From Muribaculaceae bacterium (lineage in GTDB: Bacteria > Bacteroidota > Bacteroidia > Bacteroidales > Muribaculaceae): a DNA stretch of 47,421 bases. The position numbers were made by a program, and so were the translations under genes. The DNA lies in contig JAEETL010000021.1 of the NCBI GenBank assembly GCA_016290325.1, positions 1-47,421 on the forward strand, read 5' to 3'. How positions within the stretch are numbered: the stretch's first letter is position 1; each line of letters opens with the position of its first letter. Below the pieces are notes generated by a model. The model was not told where the DNA came from. It ran no database searches and saw only the letters and a program-made list of their open reading frames with translations. Positions 7,596 to 16,299 of the stretch are shown one piece after another.

Positions 7596-8321
7596 ATGTA
7601 TGAGAAATTGAAGGGCATCGTATTGAACACAATACGCTACAGCGACAAGCACAACATCGTGCATGTCTATACCGATGGCAGGGGGCTGATGTCCTTTGCC
7701 GTGCCACAGGGCAAGACCCACGCGGCACGGATGCGCAATGCCCTGCTCATGCCATTGTCGCTTATCGAGATGGAGGCTGCCGTGCGCCCCGGGCGTGATC
7801 TGGCCATGATGCGCGAGTTGCGACGCAGCTACGCGCTGGCTACCATCTACAGTGACCCCGTGAAAAACGCCATCGCCCTATTCATCAGCGAGCTGCTCAC
7901 CCACGTCATCCAAGAGCCCGAGGGCAATGATGCCTTATTTCGCTACATCGAGCAATCGGTACAGTTATTGGAACAGATGCCTGGACAAGTCGCCAACTTC
8001 CACATCTGTTTCCTCTACCACTTGGGTGCCCATCTGGGCATCCAGCCCAATGTGGAGAGTTATCGCCAGGGCTACTGGTTTGACATGACCGACGGCGTGT
8101 TTGTGCCCTCTACCATGCAAGGCCACCAGCACCTGCCTCCACAAGAGGCCCAAGTTATTCATCTGCTGTCGCGCATGACATTTGCCAATATGGGCGTTTT
8201 CAGATTCAGCCGTGAGGAGCGCAACCGCATGCTTGACCTCATTATCAACTACTACCGGCTACACAATGCTGCGATTGGCACCCTGCGGTCGCCCGACATC
8301 CTCAAGCAGTTGTTCGTATAA
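7596..8321 (+). CDS. recO: DNA repair protein RecO
   Basis: A 241-residue protein of the RecFOR pathway, which loads RecA on single-stranded DNA coated with SSB. The N-terminal OB-fold begins MYEKLKGIVLNTIRYSDKHN and continues LMSFAVPQGKT; the C-terminal part is helical (LFISELLTHVIQE, ANFHICFLYHLGAHLGIQPN). Bacteroidetes RecO proteins usually lack the zinc-finger cysteines of other lineages, and no CxxC pair is visible here. Length is typical for the phylum. It is read away from the tRNA/rpsT unit and ends at a bidirectional terminator shared with the TPM-domain gene. Confidence 0.88.
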   Translation: MYEKLKGIVLNTIRYSDKHNIVHVYTDGRGLMSFAVPQGKTHAARMRNALLMPLSLIEMEAAVRPGRDLAMMRELRRSYALATIYSDPVKNAIALFISELLTHVIQEPEGNDALFRYIEQSVQLLEQMPGQVANFHICFLYHLGAHLGIQPNVESYRQGYWFDMTDGVFVPSTMQGHQHLPPQEAQVIHLLSRMTFANMGVFRFSREERNRMLDLIINYYRLHNAAIGTLRSPDILKQLFV

Positions 8322-8328
8322 TAAATTA

Positions 8329-8368
8329 ATAAGGACCTTAGAGGCATTAGTGCCCTTAAGGTCCTTAT
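8329..8368. terminator. Bidirectional terminator between recO and the TPM gene
   Basis: ATAAGGACCTTA (8329-8340) pairs perfectly with TAAGGTCCTTAT (8357-8368), with a further inner GGC...GCC pairing. A/T-rich flanks on both sides suit convergent recO (+) and TPM (-) transcripts. Confidence 0.75.
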
Positions 8369-8394
8369 AATTATTAATGAGTGGATGCGAGGCT

Positions 8395-9174
8395 TTACCA
8401 GCTACCGCCTCCTCCGCCGCCACCGAAGGATCCGCCGCCGAAGCCGCCCCAGCCTCCGCCGCCACCCCAGGAACCGCCTCCGCTCCACGAGGAGCCACGT
8501 CCCCAGTCGCTACCATGGGTGATGATGATGGGACCACCCCAGGTGCCAGTGTCGCCGTTATTGCGGTTACCGTTGTTGCCCTGATTATTCTTGTGGGCAA
8601 GATATAAGAACAAGGCCAGGATAGCAATGAAGAGAATCAAGCTCAACAGCTCATCACCATCGCCTTGCTGGGCATAGTCCTCCTCGTTATACTCACCCAC
8701 AGCGAGGTCGCGCACAACCTGTGCTCCGGCCCACACGCCGCCCAGGTAGTCATTCTCCTTGAAGTAGGGAATCATCTCCTGGTTGACAATGCGGGTGCTG
8801 GTGGCATCGGTGATGGCGCCCTCCAATCCATAGCCTGCAGCGATAAAGGCTTCGCCCTTGCTCTCGGCGGTCTTGGGCTTGATGAGGATGACAACGCCGT
8901 TGTTGTTGCCTTTCTTGCCTACACCCCATTCTTCACCGATTTTGTAGGCCATCCATGCCTTATCATAGCCTCCAAAATCATCCATCGTGACCACACAAAT
9001 CTGGTTGCTAGTCTCCATGGCGATCTTCTCCAGCGAATCTTCAAGCCACTGGCAATTTCCCAGGATGCCGGCAAAATCGTTGACCAACCGTGGCGGATTA
9101 GGGCGCTCGGGCACCTGTGCCAGCACCGTTATTGCGGTGAAGCACAGTAGCATGACCACTGTCATGTGACGCAT
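8395..9174 (-). CDS. TPM-domain (YgcG/Psb32-like) membrane protein with glycine-rich tail
   Basis: A 259-residue protein: signal peptide (MRHMTVVMLLCFTAITVLAQ), a TPM domain (about residues 25-165; PPRLVNDFAGIL, NQICVVTMDDFGG, GVVILIKPKT, FIAAGYGLEGAITD), one membrane helix (LLSLILFIAILALFLYLA) and a tail very rich in Gly, Ser and Trp ending GGGGGGGSW. TPM domains are linked to membrane-protein quality control and some have acid phosphatase activity; the role here is unknown. I chose the ATG at 9174 because it gives a clean signal peptide and starts five bases after the previous stop region; a start further upstream would overlap the preceding gene. It is the last gene of a LemA-TPM-TPM cluster. 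Confidence 0.85.
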   Translation of the reverse strand: MRHMTVVMLLCFTAITVLAQVPERPNPPRLVNDFAGILGNCQWLEDSLEKIAMETSNQICVVTMDDFGGYDKAWMAYKIGEEWGVGKKGNNNGVVILIKPKTAESKGEAFIAAGYGLEGAITDATSTRIVNQEMIPYFKENDYLGGVWAGAQVVRDLAVGEYNEEDYAQQGDGDELLSLILFIAILALFLYLAHKNNQGNNGNRNNGDTGTWGGPIIITHGSDWGRGSSWSGGGSWGGGGGWGGFGGGSFGGGGGGGSW

Positions 9175-9178
9175 CGCT

Positions 9179-9673
9179 CTATTCCATGTTGCCATAGTCA
9201 TCGTCGTTGTGGTTATCGGGCTCGTCATCATCAAAGCCGTCATCAAAGGTGACCTCGTTACTTAATTCGTTCTCGTCGTCACGCTCGCCAGGGAAGTATT
9301 CTGACAAGCGCTCACCGATGCGGGCAATAATCTCACACAGGCCGTCGACGGGCCGTCCAGCCTTGAGGTAACGGCCCAGTTCCTCTACCTCGCCGTCCCA
9401 GAACCCCTGGGGTACCACGTCATTAATGCCGGTGTCACCGAGGATGGCAAACTTGCGGGCATCATAGGCGACGAATATCAGCACGGCGTTACGGCGCTTG
9501 GTCGTGTAGAGATGCAGGCGGTTAAACGTGCGGGTTGCACGTTTCATGACATCACCGCGGCAACGGGGTGTCACATGGACGCATATCTCGCCCGTGGTAT
9601 GACGCTCGGCTGCGGTGATGGCATCGGCAATGCGCCGCTGACCCTCACTGGGGATGAAATCGGCCAGTGCCAT
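9179..9673 (-). CDS. Soluble TPM-domain protein with acidic C-terminal tail
   Basis: A 164-residue protein with a TPM domain (about residues 10-125: RRIADAITAAERHTTGEICV, NAVLIFVAYDARKFAILGD, INDVVPQGFWDG) but no signal peptide or membrane helix. The last ~35 residues are strongly acidic (DDGFDDDEPDNHNDDDYG). It sits between lemA and a membrane-bound TPM protein with gaps of 3-4 bases, so the three are surely co-transcribed. Such LemA plus two TPM clusters are common in Bacteroidetes. It is a full domain in its own right and not a broken part of its neighbour. Function unknown beyond the domain assignment. Confidence 0.85.
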   Translation of the reverse strand: MALADFIPSEGQRRIADAITAAERHTTGEICVHVTPRCRGDVMKRATRTFNRLHLYTTKRRNAVLIFVAYDARKFAILGDTGINDVVPQGFWDGEVEELGRYLKAGRPVDGLCEIIARIGERLSEYFPGERDDENELSNEVTFDDGFDDDEPDNHNDDDYGNME

Positions 9674-9676
9674 GTC

Positions 9677-10279
9677 TTAGTTACTGGTACCAAAGTCCAC
9701 CTTGGGAGCCTTGTCGGCACCCTCTTGAGCCTGGAAGTAAGGCTTCTCGCCAAAGTTGAAGATGCTGGCGATGATGTTGGTGGGGAAGGTGCGACGGGTG
9801 GTGTTATACTCCCTAGCCACCTCGTTGAACTTGTTGCGCTCAACGGCAATGCGGTTTTCTGTACCCTCCAACTGGTTCTGCAACTCCAGGAAGTTCTGAT
9901 TGGCCTTCAAGTCGGGATAGGACTCGCTCACAGCGATGAGTCGGCTCAATGCGCTGGTTACTTCGCCCTGTGCCTCCTGATATTTCTTCAGGTCTTCGGG
10001 GGTCATGTTAGCCGGATCGATGGTCACCTTGGTGGCGTTAGCACGTGCATTGATCACGTTCTCAAGGGTCTCTGACTCATGCTTGGCATAACCCTTGACG
10101 GTCTCTACCAGGTTAGGGATAAGGTCAGCACGGCGCTGATACACATTCTCTACCTGTGCCCAAGCGGTTTCTACATTCTCTTGTTGTTTCACGAGACCGT
10201 TATAGCCGTTCTTTACCCAGCCAAACAAAGCGAGGGCGATCACGCCCAGGACAATCAGTCCAATACATCCTTTTTTCAT
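9677..10279 (-). CDS. lemA: LemA family protein
   Basis: A 200-residue membrane-anchored protein: one N-terminal hydrophobic helix (CIGLIVLGVIALALFGW) followed by a long helical LemA domain with the family hallmarks NGLVKQQENVETAWAQVEN, YQRRADLIPNLVETVKGYA and VAREYNTTRRTFPTNI. LemA proteins have no proven biochemical role; in Bacteroidetes they often sit with TPM proteins, as here. I chose the ATG at 10279 (MKKGCIG...) since it opens directly on the membrane anchor; an upstream in-frame start at 10369 adds a non-conserved segment over the promoter. First gene of the LemA-TPM-TPM cluster. Confidence 0.92.
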   Translation of the reverse strand: MKKGCIGLIVLGVIALALFGWVKNGYNGLVKQQENVETAWAQVENVYQRRADLIPNLVETVKGYAKHESETLENVINARANATKVTIDPANMTPEDLKKYQEAQGEVTSALSRLIAVSESYPDLKANQNFLELQNQLEGTENRIAVERNKFNEVAREYNTTRRTFPTNIIASIFNFGEKPYFQAQEGADKAPKVDFGTSN

Positions 10280-10329
10280 AGTTTCTTTATTTTTAATATG
10301 AATAGTGTTTTCTAATTGATTACAAAACG

Positions 10330-10337
10330 CAAATTTA
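10330..10337 (-). promoter_or_regulatory. Candidate -7 box (TAAATTTG) for the lemA cluster
   Basis: The minus strand reads TAAATTTG about 50 bases before the lemA ATG. A CTTG sits near the -33 distance but is not a full match. Confidence 0.45.
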
Positions 10338-10465
10338 CACATAACCTTGTAAACTACTGCAAGACTCATGCCAGTTTTTTCACCATATCGTCCAATTTTG
10401 TGCTTTTTGACCTGGTTGGAGAGTCCTTAAAAAACAACAACTGCCTGTAGGAACTGCAGCTATGA

Positions 10466-10497
10466 TTTGCCCAACTGACTTTTTTGTAGTACTTTCG
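10466..10497 (+). promoter_or_regulatory. Promoter for the acyltransferase gene
   Basis: TTTG at 10466-10469, 20-base spacer, TACTTTCG at 10490-10497 (one change from TAnnTTTG), 32 bases before the ATG at 10530. Confidence 0.5.
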
Positions 10498-10529
10498 CCA
10501 CGGCAAACCAGTGACGGTCTTAACTGCAG

Positions 10530-11498
10530 ATGAAAAAAACGCTTGACAACATAGCATTTTGGACGATTTACGGGATTTGGTACCTGTTATCGCTGCTGCC
10601 CATGTGGCTGCACTACCTGTTCAGCGACATCCTGTATCTGATCGTCGCCCATGTGTTGAGATACCGCCACCGCGTGGTGTGGAAAAACCTGAGCACCTCC
10701 TACCCCGACAAGAGCGAGCAGGAATTGAAGAAATTGCAACGGCAGTTCTACCGCCATATGTGCGACCTCGTCGCCGAGACGATAAAGTATACCACCATCA
10801 GTGACAAGAACATCATGCGTCGCATGACCTTCAAGGGCAGCGAACAGGTCGCCGAGATCCTGAACGGTGGGCAGTCGGTGGCCCTGCTGCTTGGTCACTA
10901 CGGCAACTGGGAATGGGTGTCCTCTCTCGTGTTGTGGTTGCGGCCTCTGGTTAATGAAAATGTGATAATGGGGCAAATATACCACCCGCTCGAGAACAAG
11001 GTCTTTAACCGCGTGGTGCTGAAGACACGGGGGCGCATGGGGTCGGACAGTGTCGCCAAGAACGATACCCTGCGCTGGATTCTGGGCAACAAGCGCGACG
11101 GCCACCCCACCATTCTGGGTTATATTAACGACCAGGTGCCCAAGTGGGAGAATATCCACCATTGGCTCACGTTCCTCAACCATAAGGACACACCCGTGTT
11201 TACCGGTATCGAGCGTATTGTCCACTCCCAGAACCAGGCAGCCGTATATGTTGATGTAAAGCATGTGGGACGCGGGCGCTATGAGTGTGAGTACCACGTC
11301 ATCACATGCCACCCCGAGCAAATGGGCGAGTTTGAATTGACCAACATCTACTTCCAGCGCATGGAGCAGACCATCAACCGCGCTCCCCAGTACTGGCTCT
11401 GGAGCCACAACAGGTGGAAACGCACACGCGAGGAGTTTGATCGCCGTTTCAAGGTCGTGCGCGGACGTGTAGTGGAGAAATCCCCCGATGAAACATGA
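10530..11498 (+). CDS. Lysophospholipid/lipid A acyltransferase (LpxL/HtrB family)
   Basis: A 322-residue inner-membrane acyltransferase. It has an N-terminal membrane helix (IYGIWYLLSLLPMWLHYLF), the catalytic HX4E motif in GHYGNWEW (His123, Glu128) and downstream family blocks (GYINDQVPKW, TPVFTGIERIV). Members add secondary acyl chains to lipid A or ornithine/glycine lipids using acyl-ACP; Bacteroidales lipid A is usually penta-acylated, and this is a plausible late acylation enzyme, but the acceptor is not shown by sequence. lpxB lies in the same window yet in a separate unit. The C-terminal tail is basic (RWKRTREEFDRRFKVVRGR). The -7/-33 elements just upstream support the ATG at 10530. 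Confidence 0.85.
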   Translation: MKKTLDNIAFWTIYGIWYLLSLLPMWLHYLFSDILYLIVAHVLRYRHRVVWKNLSTSYPDKSEQELKKLQRQFYRHMCDLVAETIKYTTISDKNIMRRMTFKGSEQVAEILNGGQSVALLLGHYGNWEWVSSLVLWLRPLVNENVIMGQIYHPLENKVFNRVVLKTRGRMGSDSVAKNDTLRWILGNKRDGHPTILGYINDQVPKWENIHHWLTFLNHKDTPVFTGIERIVHSQNQAAVYVDVKHVGRGRYECEYHVITCHPEQMGEFELTNIYFQRMEQTINRAPQYWLWSHNRWKRTREEFDRRFKVVRGRVVEKSPDET

Positions 11499-11504
11499 GG
11501 ATGA

Positions 11505-11536
11505 TTTGCTCATTCAAGGAAAAACTCCTACCTTTG
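11505..11536 (+). promoter_or_regulatory. Promoter for the aminotransferase gene
   Basis: TTTG at 11505-11508, exactly 20 bases, TACCTTTG at 11529-11536. Its position inside the region after the acyltransferase stop shows that the aminotransferase has its own start of transcription and supports the ATG at 11584. Confidence 0.75.
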
Positions 11537-11583
11537 CACCAAATAAAAGACTAATTAACTTACAACTTAAAACTGAAAGAATC

Positions 11584-12777
11584 ATGAACCGACTTTCGGA
11601 CCGACTTAACGCACTGGCACCTAGTGCCACCCTAGCCATGTCACAAAAGAGCAGCGAGCTGCGCGCTCAGGGCGTGGACGTGATCAACCTCTCGGTGGGC
11701 GAGCCCGACTTTTTCACCCCCGACCACATCAAGGCCGCTGCCAAACAGGCCGTTGACGACAACTTCTCGTTCTACTCACCCGTTCCCGGCTATCTGTCAC
11801 TGCGACAGGCCGTATGCGAGAAACTGCGCCGCGAGAATGGCTTGGAATATACCCCCGACCAGATCGTCATTGGAAACGGTGCCAAGCACGAACTGTGCAA
11901 CGCCATCATGGCCCTCATCAATCCGGGCGATGAAGTCATCATCCCCACCCCGGCATGGGTAAGCTATGTGCAGATGGTCAACCTCACGGGCGGCAAGAGC
12001 GTGCTCCTGCCCTCGAGCATGGAAAAGAACTTTAAGGTGACCGCCGCCGAACTCGAGGCCGTCATTACCGATAAAACCCGACTCATCATCATCTGCTCAC
12101 CCAGCAACCCCAGCGGCGCCATCTACAGCCGCGACGAGCTGCAGGCCATTGCCCAGATGCTTGAACGTCACCCCCAAGTGATGGTCATCGCCGATGAGAT
12201 CTATGAGCACATTAATTATGTGGGCCACCACGAGTCGCTCGCACAGTTTGGTGCCATCAAGGAGCAGGTGGTTATCGTTAACGGTGTGTCCAAGTCCTAT
12301 GCCATGACGGGCTACCGCATCGGTTACATCGCTGCACCGCTTTGGGTCGCTAAGGCTGTGACCAAACTGCAAGGCCAGTACACCAGCGGCGTTTCGTCCA
12401 TCGCCCAAAAGGCTGCCGAAGTGGCTTATAACGGACCGCAAGACTGCGTCGAGGAGATGCGCGTCGCCTTCCAGCGCCGTCGTGACCTCATCGTGGGCCT
12501 CTTGCAACAGATTCCCGGTTTTGAGCTGAACATGCCCGAAGGTGCCTTCTATGCCTTCCCCAAGGTTCAGGCCTATTACGGCAAGCGTTGTGGCGACACC
12601 GTCATCAACGATGATAACGACCTCGCCCTCTACTTGCTCAACGAGGCTCACGTCGCCACCGTGGCCGGTAGCGCCTTCTGCTGCCCGGGTTACATCCGTC
12701 TGAGTTACGCCACCAGTGACGAGAACCTGCGCGAGGCCGCTAAGCGCATTGCTGCTGCCCTCGCTAAGCTCGCATAA
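11584..12777 (+). CDS. Pyridoxal-phosphate aminotransferase, aspartate aminotransferase type Ib
   Basis: A 397-residue fold-type I aminotransferase, most like the 1b aspartate (or aspartate/prephenate) aminotransferases. Visible: NLSVGEPDFFTPDHIK near the N-terminus, GAKHELCNAIMALINPGDE, TPAWVSYVQM, CSPSNPSGAIYSRDE with the PLP-contacting Asn, VIADEIYEH with Asp/Tyr, the Schiff-base Lys near residue 237 in GVSKSYAMTGYRIGY, and the substrate Arg in YIRLSYATSDENL. It would transfer the amino group of aspartate to 2-oxoglutarate. The ATG at 11584 gives a standard N-terminus and lies 48 bases after the promoter; a longer frame from 11488 would cross that promoter. A strong terminator follows. Confidence 0.9.
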   Translation: MNRLSDRLNALAPSATLAMSQKSSELRAQGVDVINLSVGEPDFFTPDHIKAAAKQAVDDNFSFYSPVPGYLSLRQAVCEKLRRENGLEYTPDQIVIGNGAKHELCNAIMALINPGDEVIIPTPAWVSYVQMVNLTGGKSVLLPSSMEKNFKVTAAELEAVITDKTRLIIICSPSNPSGAIYSRDELQAIAQMLERHPQVMVIADEIYEHINYVGHHESLAQFGAIKEQVVIVNGVSKSYAMTGYRIGYIAAPLWVAKAVTKLQGQYTSGVSSIAQKAAEVAYNGPQDCVEEMRVAFQRRRDLIVGLLQQIPGFELNMPEGAFYAFPKVQAYYGKRCGDTVINDDNDLALYLLNEAHVATVAGSAFCCPGYIRLSYATSDENLREAAKRIAAALAKLA

Positions 12778-12795
12778 GACATATTTACATACATC

Positions 12796-12838
12796 ATCAA
12801 GCTGCCCGCCATGAGTCAATCATGACGGGCAGTTTGAT
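12796..12838. terminator. Bidirectional terminator after the aminotransferase
   Basis: ATCAAGCTGCCCGCCATGA (12796-12814) pairs with TCATGACGGGCAGTTTGAT (12820-12838) with two mismatches around a 5-base loop, between convergent genes. Confidence 0.8.
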
Positions 12839-12859
12839 TAATAGCGTGATGTCACTCGC

Positions 12860-14242
12860 TTACTTCACGAGAATCTTCTTGCCGTTGTGGATGTAGATGC
12901 CAGGAGCGGTGGGAGCCTCACTGGGAAGACCCATGAGGTTGTAGTACAGATTGTTGCCCTGGGTTGCACTGATTTCCTCAATGGCACTTGGAGTTTCCTG
13001 GTGAGCGGGCATGAAGATAACAAGACCCTTGCTGGGATCGTCTACCTGATGGTAGATGACTTGCTCGATACTCTCCTCGTCCTGAACGGCCACGTTCCAG
13101 GTATTGCCCTGGGCATAAATGGTAGCGGTGCCATTGTTATACAGGTCACAATAGGTGCCGTCAAATCCGTTGTTCAAGAAGGTGTTGTTACCGGGGTTGT
13201 AATCCTCAGCCTCAGGATCCTCGACCTTACCCAGGTTGATGTTGGGCGCTCCACTGGGAACGGTGATGCCCCACAGGCCACCTTCCATCCAGTTACCCTC
13301 AATATAAATGTTGCTGCTACTGCTGCTGTCATAGATGCTGATGCAGCTGCCGCCGTTATTGGGGTTGGTCTCGTAGTGGTTGTCAACCATCGTATTGTTG
13401 AGGATGAAAGCATCTACCGAACCGATGGTGGTGATACCGTAGCGGTTGTCGGCGATGTAGTTGTTCTTGACGATGTTGGTGCCCGTGTGGCCCAATCCCA
13501 CCATGTTGCTCAGGCCGATACCGCCCGACATGGTGAACTGACCGCCAATGACATCGTTGTCCTCGATAAGCACATCATAAGCGCCACCCACGGTCAAGTT
13601 GATTTGGGGCTTGTTGCGGTTGGAGGTGGTGTTGTGCCAGAACAAACAGTTGCGGATAATGATGCCAATAGGAGTGTTAGCACCATTGCCGATAGCGTTG
13701 ACAGTGTTCTCGATGAAATAGCAGTTCTCAACGATGTTGTTGTCACATGAAGCGTTGAATGCCAAGGCACCCGAGCTGTTCATCTTGCCGTTGTACAGGA
13801 TAAAGGTGCAATTGTCGGCATGCAGGCTGCTATTCAGGCCACCGAAGGTCACGCCCACATACTCAAAAGTCACATTCTTCAACTCGGCATTGCCATTCTC
13901 GCCCAGCATCCAAAAACCCTTGGGGTTGGAGCCCTCGACATCGCGGGTAACGACGGCCGTGTCGGCAGGAGCAAAGTCAGCGTTACCATCAATGGTGATG
14001 CGTACGCCGTTAGCCATCTTGATAACGGCATTGTTGTCCATTTGCAGCACGTCGCCCTCGCTGATGGTAAAGTCAGCGGCAACGAGATAGGAACCATCGT
14101 CCTGCATCGTCACGCCCGTACCCTCAATCTGGCTGAGCGAGTTAAAAGTGTACACGTTGCCCGTGCCGTCGCTGACGAACTCCTGGGCCATTGCTCCGGC
14201 TGCCATAGCTGCCATGAGCATCAATGCGTAGATTTTTTTCAT
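12860..14242 (-). CDS. Secreted right-handed parallel beta-helix protein with C-terminal sorting-like tail
   Basis: A 460-residue secreted protein. The signal peptide is MKKIYALMLMAAMAAGAMAQ. The body is a repeat-rich parallel beta-helix with many short turns of the type NNIVENCYF, IIIRNCLFWHN, VLIEDNDVIGG, NIVKNNYIADN, FILNNTMVDN and NIYIEGNWMEGG, the pattern of pectate-lyase-like folds (PL/GH or adhesin-like). No catalytic triad is evident. The C-terminus (LYYNLMGLPSEAPTAPGIYI then HNGKKILVK) looks like the type A tail used by the type IX secretion system or its relatives. I chose the ATG at 14242, where the signal peptide begins. The substrate is unknown; polysaccharide binding or cleavage is a guess. 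Confidence 0.75.
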   Translation of the reverse strand: MKKIYALMLMAAMAAGAMAQEFVSDGTGNVYTFNSLSQIEGTGVTMQDDGSYLVAADFTISEGDVLQMDNNAVIKMANGVRITIDGNADFAPADTAVVTRDVEGSNPKGFWMLGENGNAELKNVTFEYVGVTFGGLNSSLHADNCTFILYNGKMNSSGALAFNASCDNNIVENCYFIENTVNAIGNGANTPIGIIIRNCLFWHNTTSNRNKPQINLTVGGAYDVLIEDNDVIGGQFTMSGGIGLSNMVGLGHTGTNIVKNNYIADNRYGITTIGSVDAFILNNTMVDNHYETNPNNGGSCISIYDSSSSSNIYIEGNWMEGGLWGITVPSGAPNINLGKVEDPEAEDYNPGNNTFLNNGFDGTYCDLYNNGTATIYAQGNTWNVAVQDEESIEQVIYHQVDDPSKGLVIFMPAHQETPSAIEEISATQGNNLYYNLMGLPSEAPTAPGIYIHNGKKILVK

Positions 14243-14322
14243 AAAAAATAGTTGTTTTAGATAATTTGTTGAATAGAAATGATTAGCCATGAAACCATTA
14301 AGAAACAAGGCCCATGGCATTG

Positions 14323-14330
14323 CAAAAATA
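14323..14330 (-). promoter_or_regulatory. Candidate -7 box (TATTTTTG) for the beta-helix gene
   Basis: Minus strand TATTTTTG about 80 bases before the ATG at 14242; no clear -33. It lies in a direct repeat AAAAATAGTAC that recurs about 50 bases away near 14376-14386, in the gap shared with the divergent Na/Pi gene. Confidence 0.4.
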
Positions 14331-14415
14331 GTACTTTTTTAGCTATTGAATGAGCACATTATCATTTTAATTGAAAAAAATAGTACAGTAGGCCATAAGT
14401 ATGCGGCATTTTTTA

Positions 14416-14423
14416 TAATTTTG
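14416..14423 (+). promoter_or_regulatory. Candidate -7 box (TAATTTTG) for the Na/Pi cotransporter
   Basis: TAATTTTG 37 bases before the ATG at 14460; no convincing -33. It lies inside a longer possible reading frame, which argues for the start at 14460. Confidence 0.45.
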
Positions 14424-14459
14424 TCACCAAATTATTCATCTCTAAAAAACGATTTTTCC

Positions 14460-16289
14460 ATGGATTATGGCATAATTAACATTCTGGCCTTACTGGGTTC
14501 AGTGTGTTTGTTCCTGTACGGAATGAAGATCATGAGTGAAGGCTTGCAGAAATCAGCCGGTAAACGACTGCGTTCTATCCTCGCCTGGATGACCAAGAAC
14601 CGCTTTCTTGCCGTTGTCACTGGTGTCATCATCACAGCCTTGATTCAGAGTTCATCGGCCTCGGTGTCGATGGTGGTCAGCTTTGTCAACGCGGGCTTGA
14701 TGCCACTGGAACAGTCGTTGGCAGTGAGCTTTGGTGCCGCGTTGGGTACAACGTTCACCGAGTGGATTATCGCCATCTTTGGCTTCAAGGTCAAGTTATC
14801 GGCATTCCTGTTACCCTTGCTGGCCTTTGCCGTCCCAATGCTGTTCATGAAACGCAGCAACTACAAGAACATCGGTGAGTTGCTCATCGGTTTTGTGTTC
14901 TTGTTCATGGGTCTCGACGCCATCAGTGCCAATGTGCCTGACCTTTCCAAGTCGCCCGAGGTGTTTGCCTCGCTGCAGCAGTATACCTCGATGGGCTTCC
15001 TGTCCATCCTGTTCTTCACGCTGGTGGGTTGGATCGTGACCATGGTTATCCAGTCGAGTGCGGCGACCTTTGCCATCGTGCTCATCATGGCGGCTAAGGG
15101 CTGGATCTCGTTTGACATCGCCTGCGCCATGGTGCTGGGCGCCAGCATCGGTACCAGTATCACGCCATTGCTGGCATCGCTGGGCGGTAACGCCGAGGCC
15201 AAGAAAGCGGCCTTGGGCCACGCATTGTTCAACCTGTTTGGCGCCATCTGGGTGCTGATTATCTTCCATCCGTTTGTGTCGATGGTGACCTGGGTGGTTA
15301 AGGACTTATTCCACTTGGGTGACCCCCTGGCATTATATAATAGTGTGAAAGCTGGAGCCAGTGTCGAAGAAGGAGCGTTGATGCAGGAACAGGTGGCTAT
15401 GTCAATCGGCATGACCATGTTCCACACCATCTTCAAGCTGTGCAACCTATTGATCATGATTTGGTTCACCAAGCTTTACACCAAGTTGCTCAACGTCCTT
15501 GTCAAGAGCCGCAAGAAGGAGGACGAGGAATTCCAGTTGAAGTATATCCAGGGTGGTCTTATGAGTGCCAGTGAGTTGAATATTGCTCAGGCTGAGCGGG
15601 AGATTGTTGTGTTTGCTGAGCGCGTTGAGCGTATGTTGGGTATGGTCAAGAGCCTGGTACACACCAAGACCGGCACACCCGATTTCAACAAGATCTTCGC
15701 ACGCATCGAGAAATATGAGGATATCACCGACAGGATGGAATTTGAGATCGGCAGCTACTTGAATAAGGTGCTTGACGGTCGCCTGAGTAGCAGGGCTAAA
15801 ATCCGAGTTGCCAGTCTATTGAGTATCATCAGTGAGCTCGAGAGCGTGGGCGACAGCTGCAACAACATCGCCAAGGCTCTCGTGCGCAAAGAGGAGGCCG
15901 ACGCCCACTTCAACGAGTACAACTATGCCAACATCGATGTGATGCTCAAGCTCGTGAGCGAGGGCATGACCAATATGCTCGCCGTCCTGAGCGACCTGGA
16001 TAACGTCACTCCCGAGGATTTGATGCGCAACTACAACAAGGAGCGCGAGATCAACAACTTCCGCAACCAGTGCCGCACCGAGAATATCGAGAACGTCAAC
16101 CAGAAGAAGTATCCCTACAAGGCGGGTATCTTCTACATGGATATCGTCTGCGAGGCCGAGAAGGTGGGCGACTTTATCGTCAATGTCATCGACGACATCG
16201 AGGACATCATGCGTAGCAACGTTGCCCCGGGTAGCGGCATAACCATTGGTGAGCTGAATCCCGAGAAGACCGCAAAGCCCACCGCCTAA
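14460..16289 (+). CDS. Na+/phosphate cotransporter family protein with PhoU-like C-terminal domain
   Basis: A 609-residue inner-membrane protein of the NptA/YjbB type. The N-terminal ~370 residues contain two inverted Na/Pi repeats, each with the QSSS-type motif: GVIITALIQSSSASVSMVVS and MVIQSSAATFAIVLIMAA, with GAALGTTFTEW and GASIGTSITPL between helices. After IMIWFTKLYTKLLNVLVKSR comes a cytosolic helical PhoU-like domain (about 400-600; ERMLGMVKSL, ELESVGDSCNNIAKALV, EKVGDFIVNVIDDI). It is expected to move phosphate with sodium. I chose the ATG at 14460 because the first membrane helix begins there and a -7 box lies just before it. The methyltransferase gene follows after 10 bases. Confidence 0.88.
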   Translation: MDYGIINILALLGSVCLFLYGMKIMSEGLQKSAGKRLRSILAWMTKNRFLAVVTGVIITALIQSSSASVSMVVSFVNAGLMPLEQSLAVSFGAALGTTFTEWIIAIFGFKVKLSAFLLPLLAFAVPMLFMKRSNYKNIGELLIGFVFLFMGLDAISANVPDLSKSPEVFASLQQYTSMGFLSILFFTLVGWIVTMVIQSSAATFAIVLIMAAKGWISFDIACAMVLGASIGTSITPLLASLGGNAEAKKAALGHALFNLFGAIWVLIIFHPFVSMVTWVVKDLFHLGDPLALYNSVKAGASVEEGALMQEQVAMSIGMTMFHTIFKLCNLLIMIWFTKLYTKLLNVLVKSRKKEDEEFQLKYIQGGLMSASELNIAQAEREIVVFAERVERMLGMVKSLVHTKTGTPDFNKIFARIEKYEDITDRMEFEIGSYLNKVLDGRLSSRAKIRVASLLSIISELESVGDSCNNIAKALVRKEEADAHFNEYNYANIDVMLKLVSEGMTNMLAVLSDLDNVTPEDLMRNYNKEREINNFRNQCRTENIENVNQKKYPYKAGIFYMDIVCEAEKVGDFIVNVIDDIEDIMRSNVAPGSGITIGELNPEKTAKPTA

Positions 16290-16299
16290 TATAAGGGCG

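Noticed and set aside
8395..9673. The two TPM genes as one gene broken by a frameshift
   Set aside because: Each has a complete TPM domain and its own start, with a signal peptide only in the second; they are separate genes.
11488..11583. Longer N-terminus for the aminotransferase
   Set aside because: The added stretch overlaps the acyltransferase end and a full consensus promoter.
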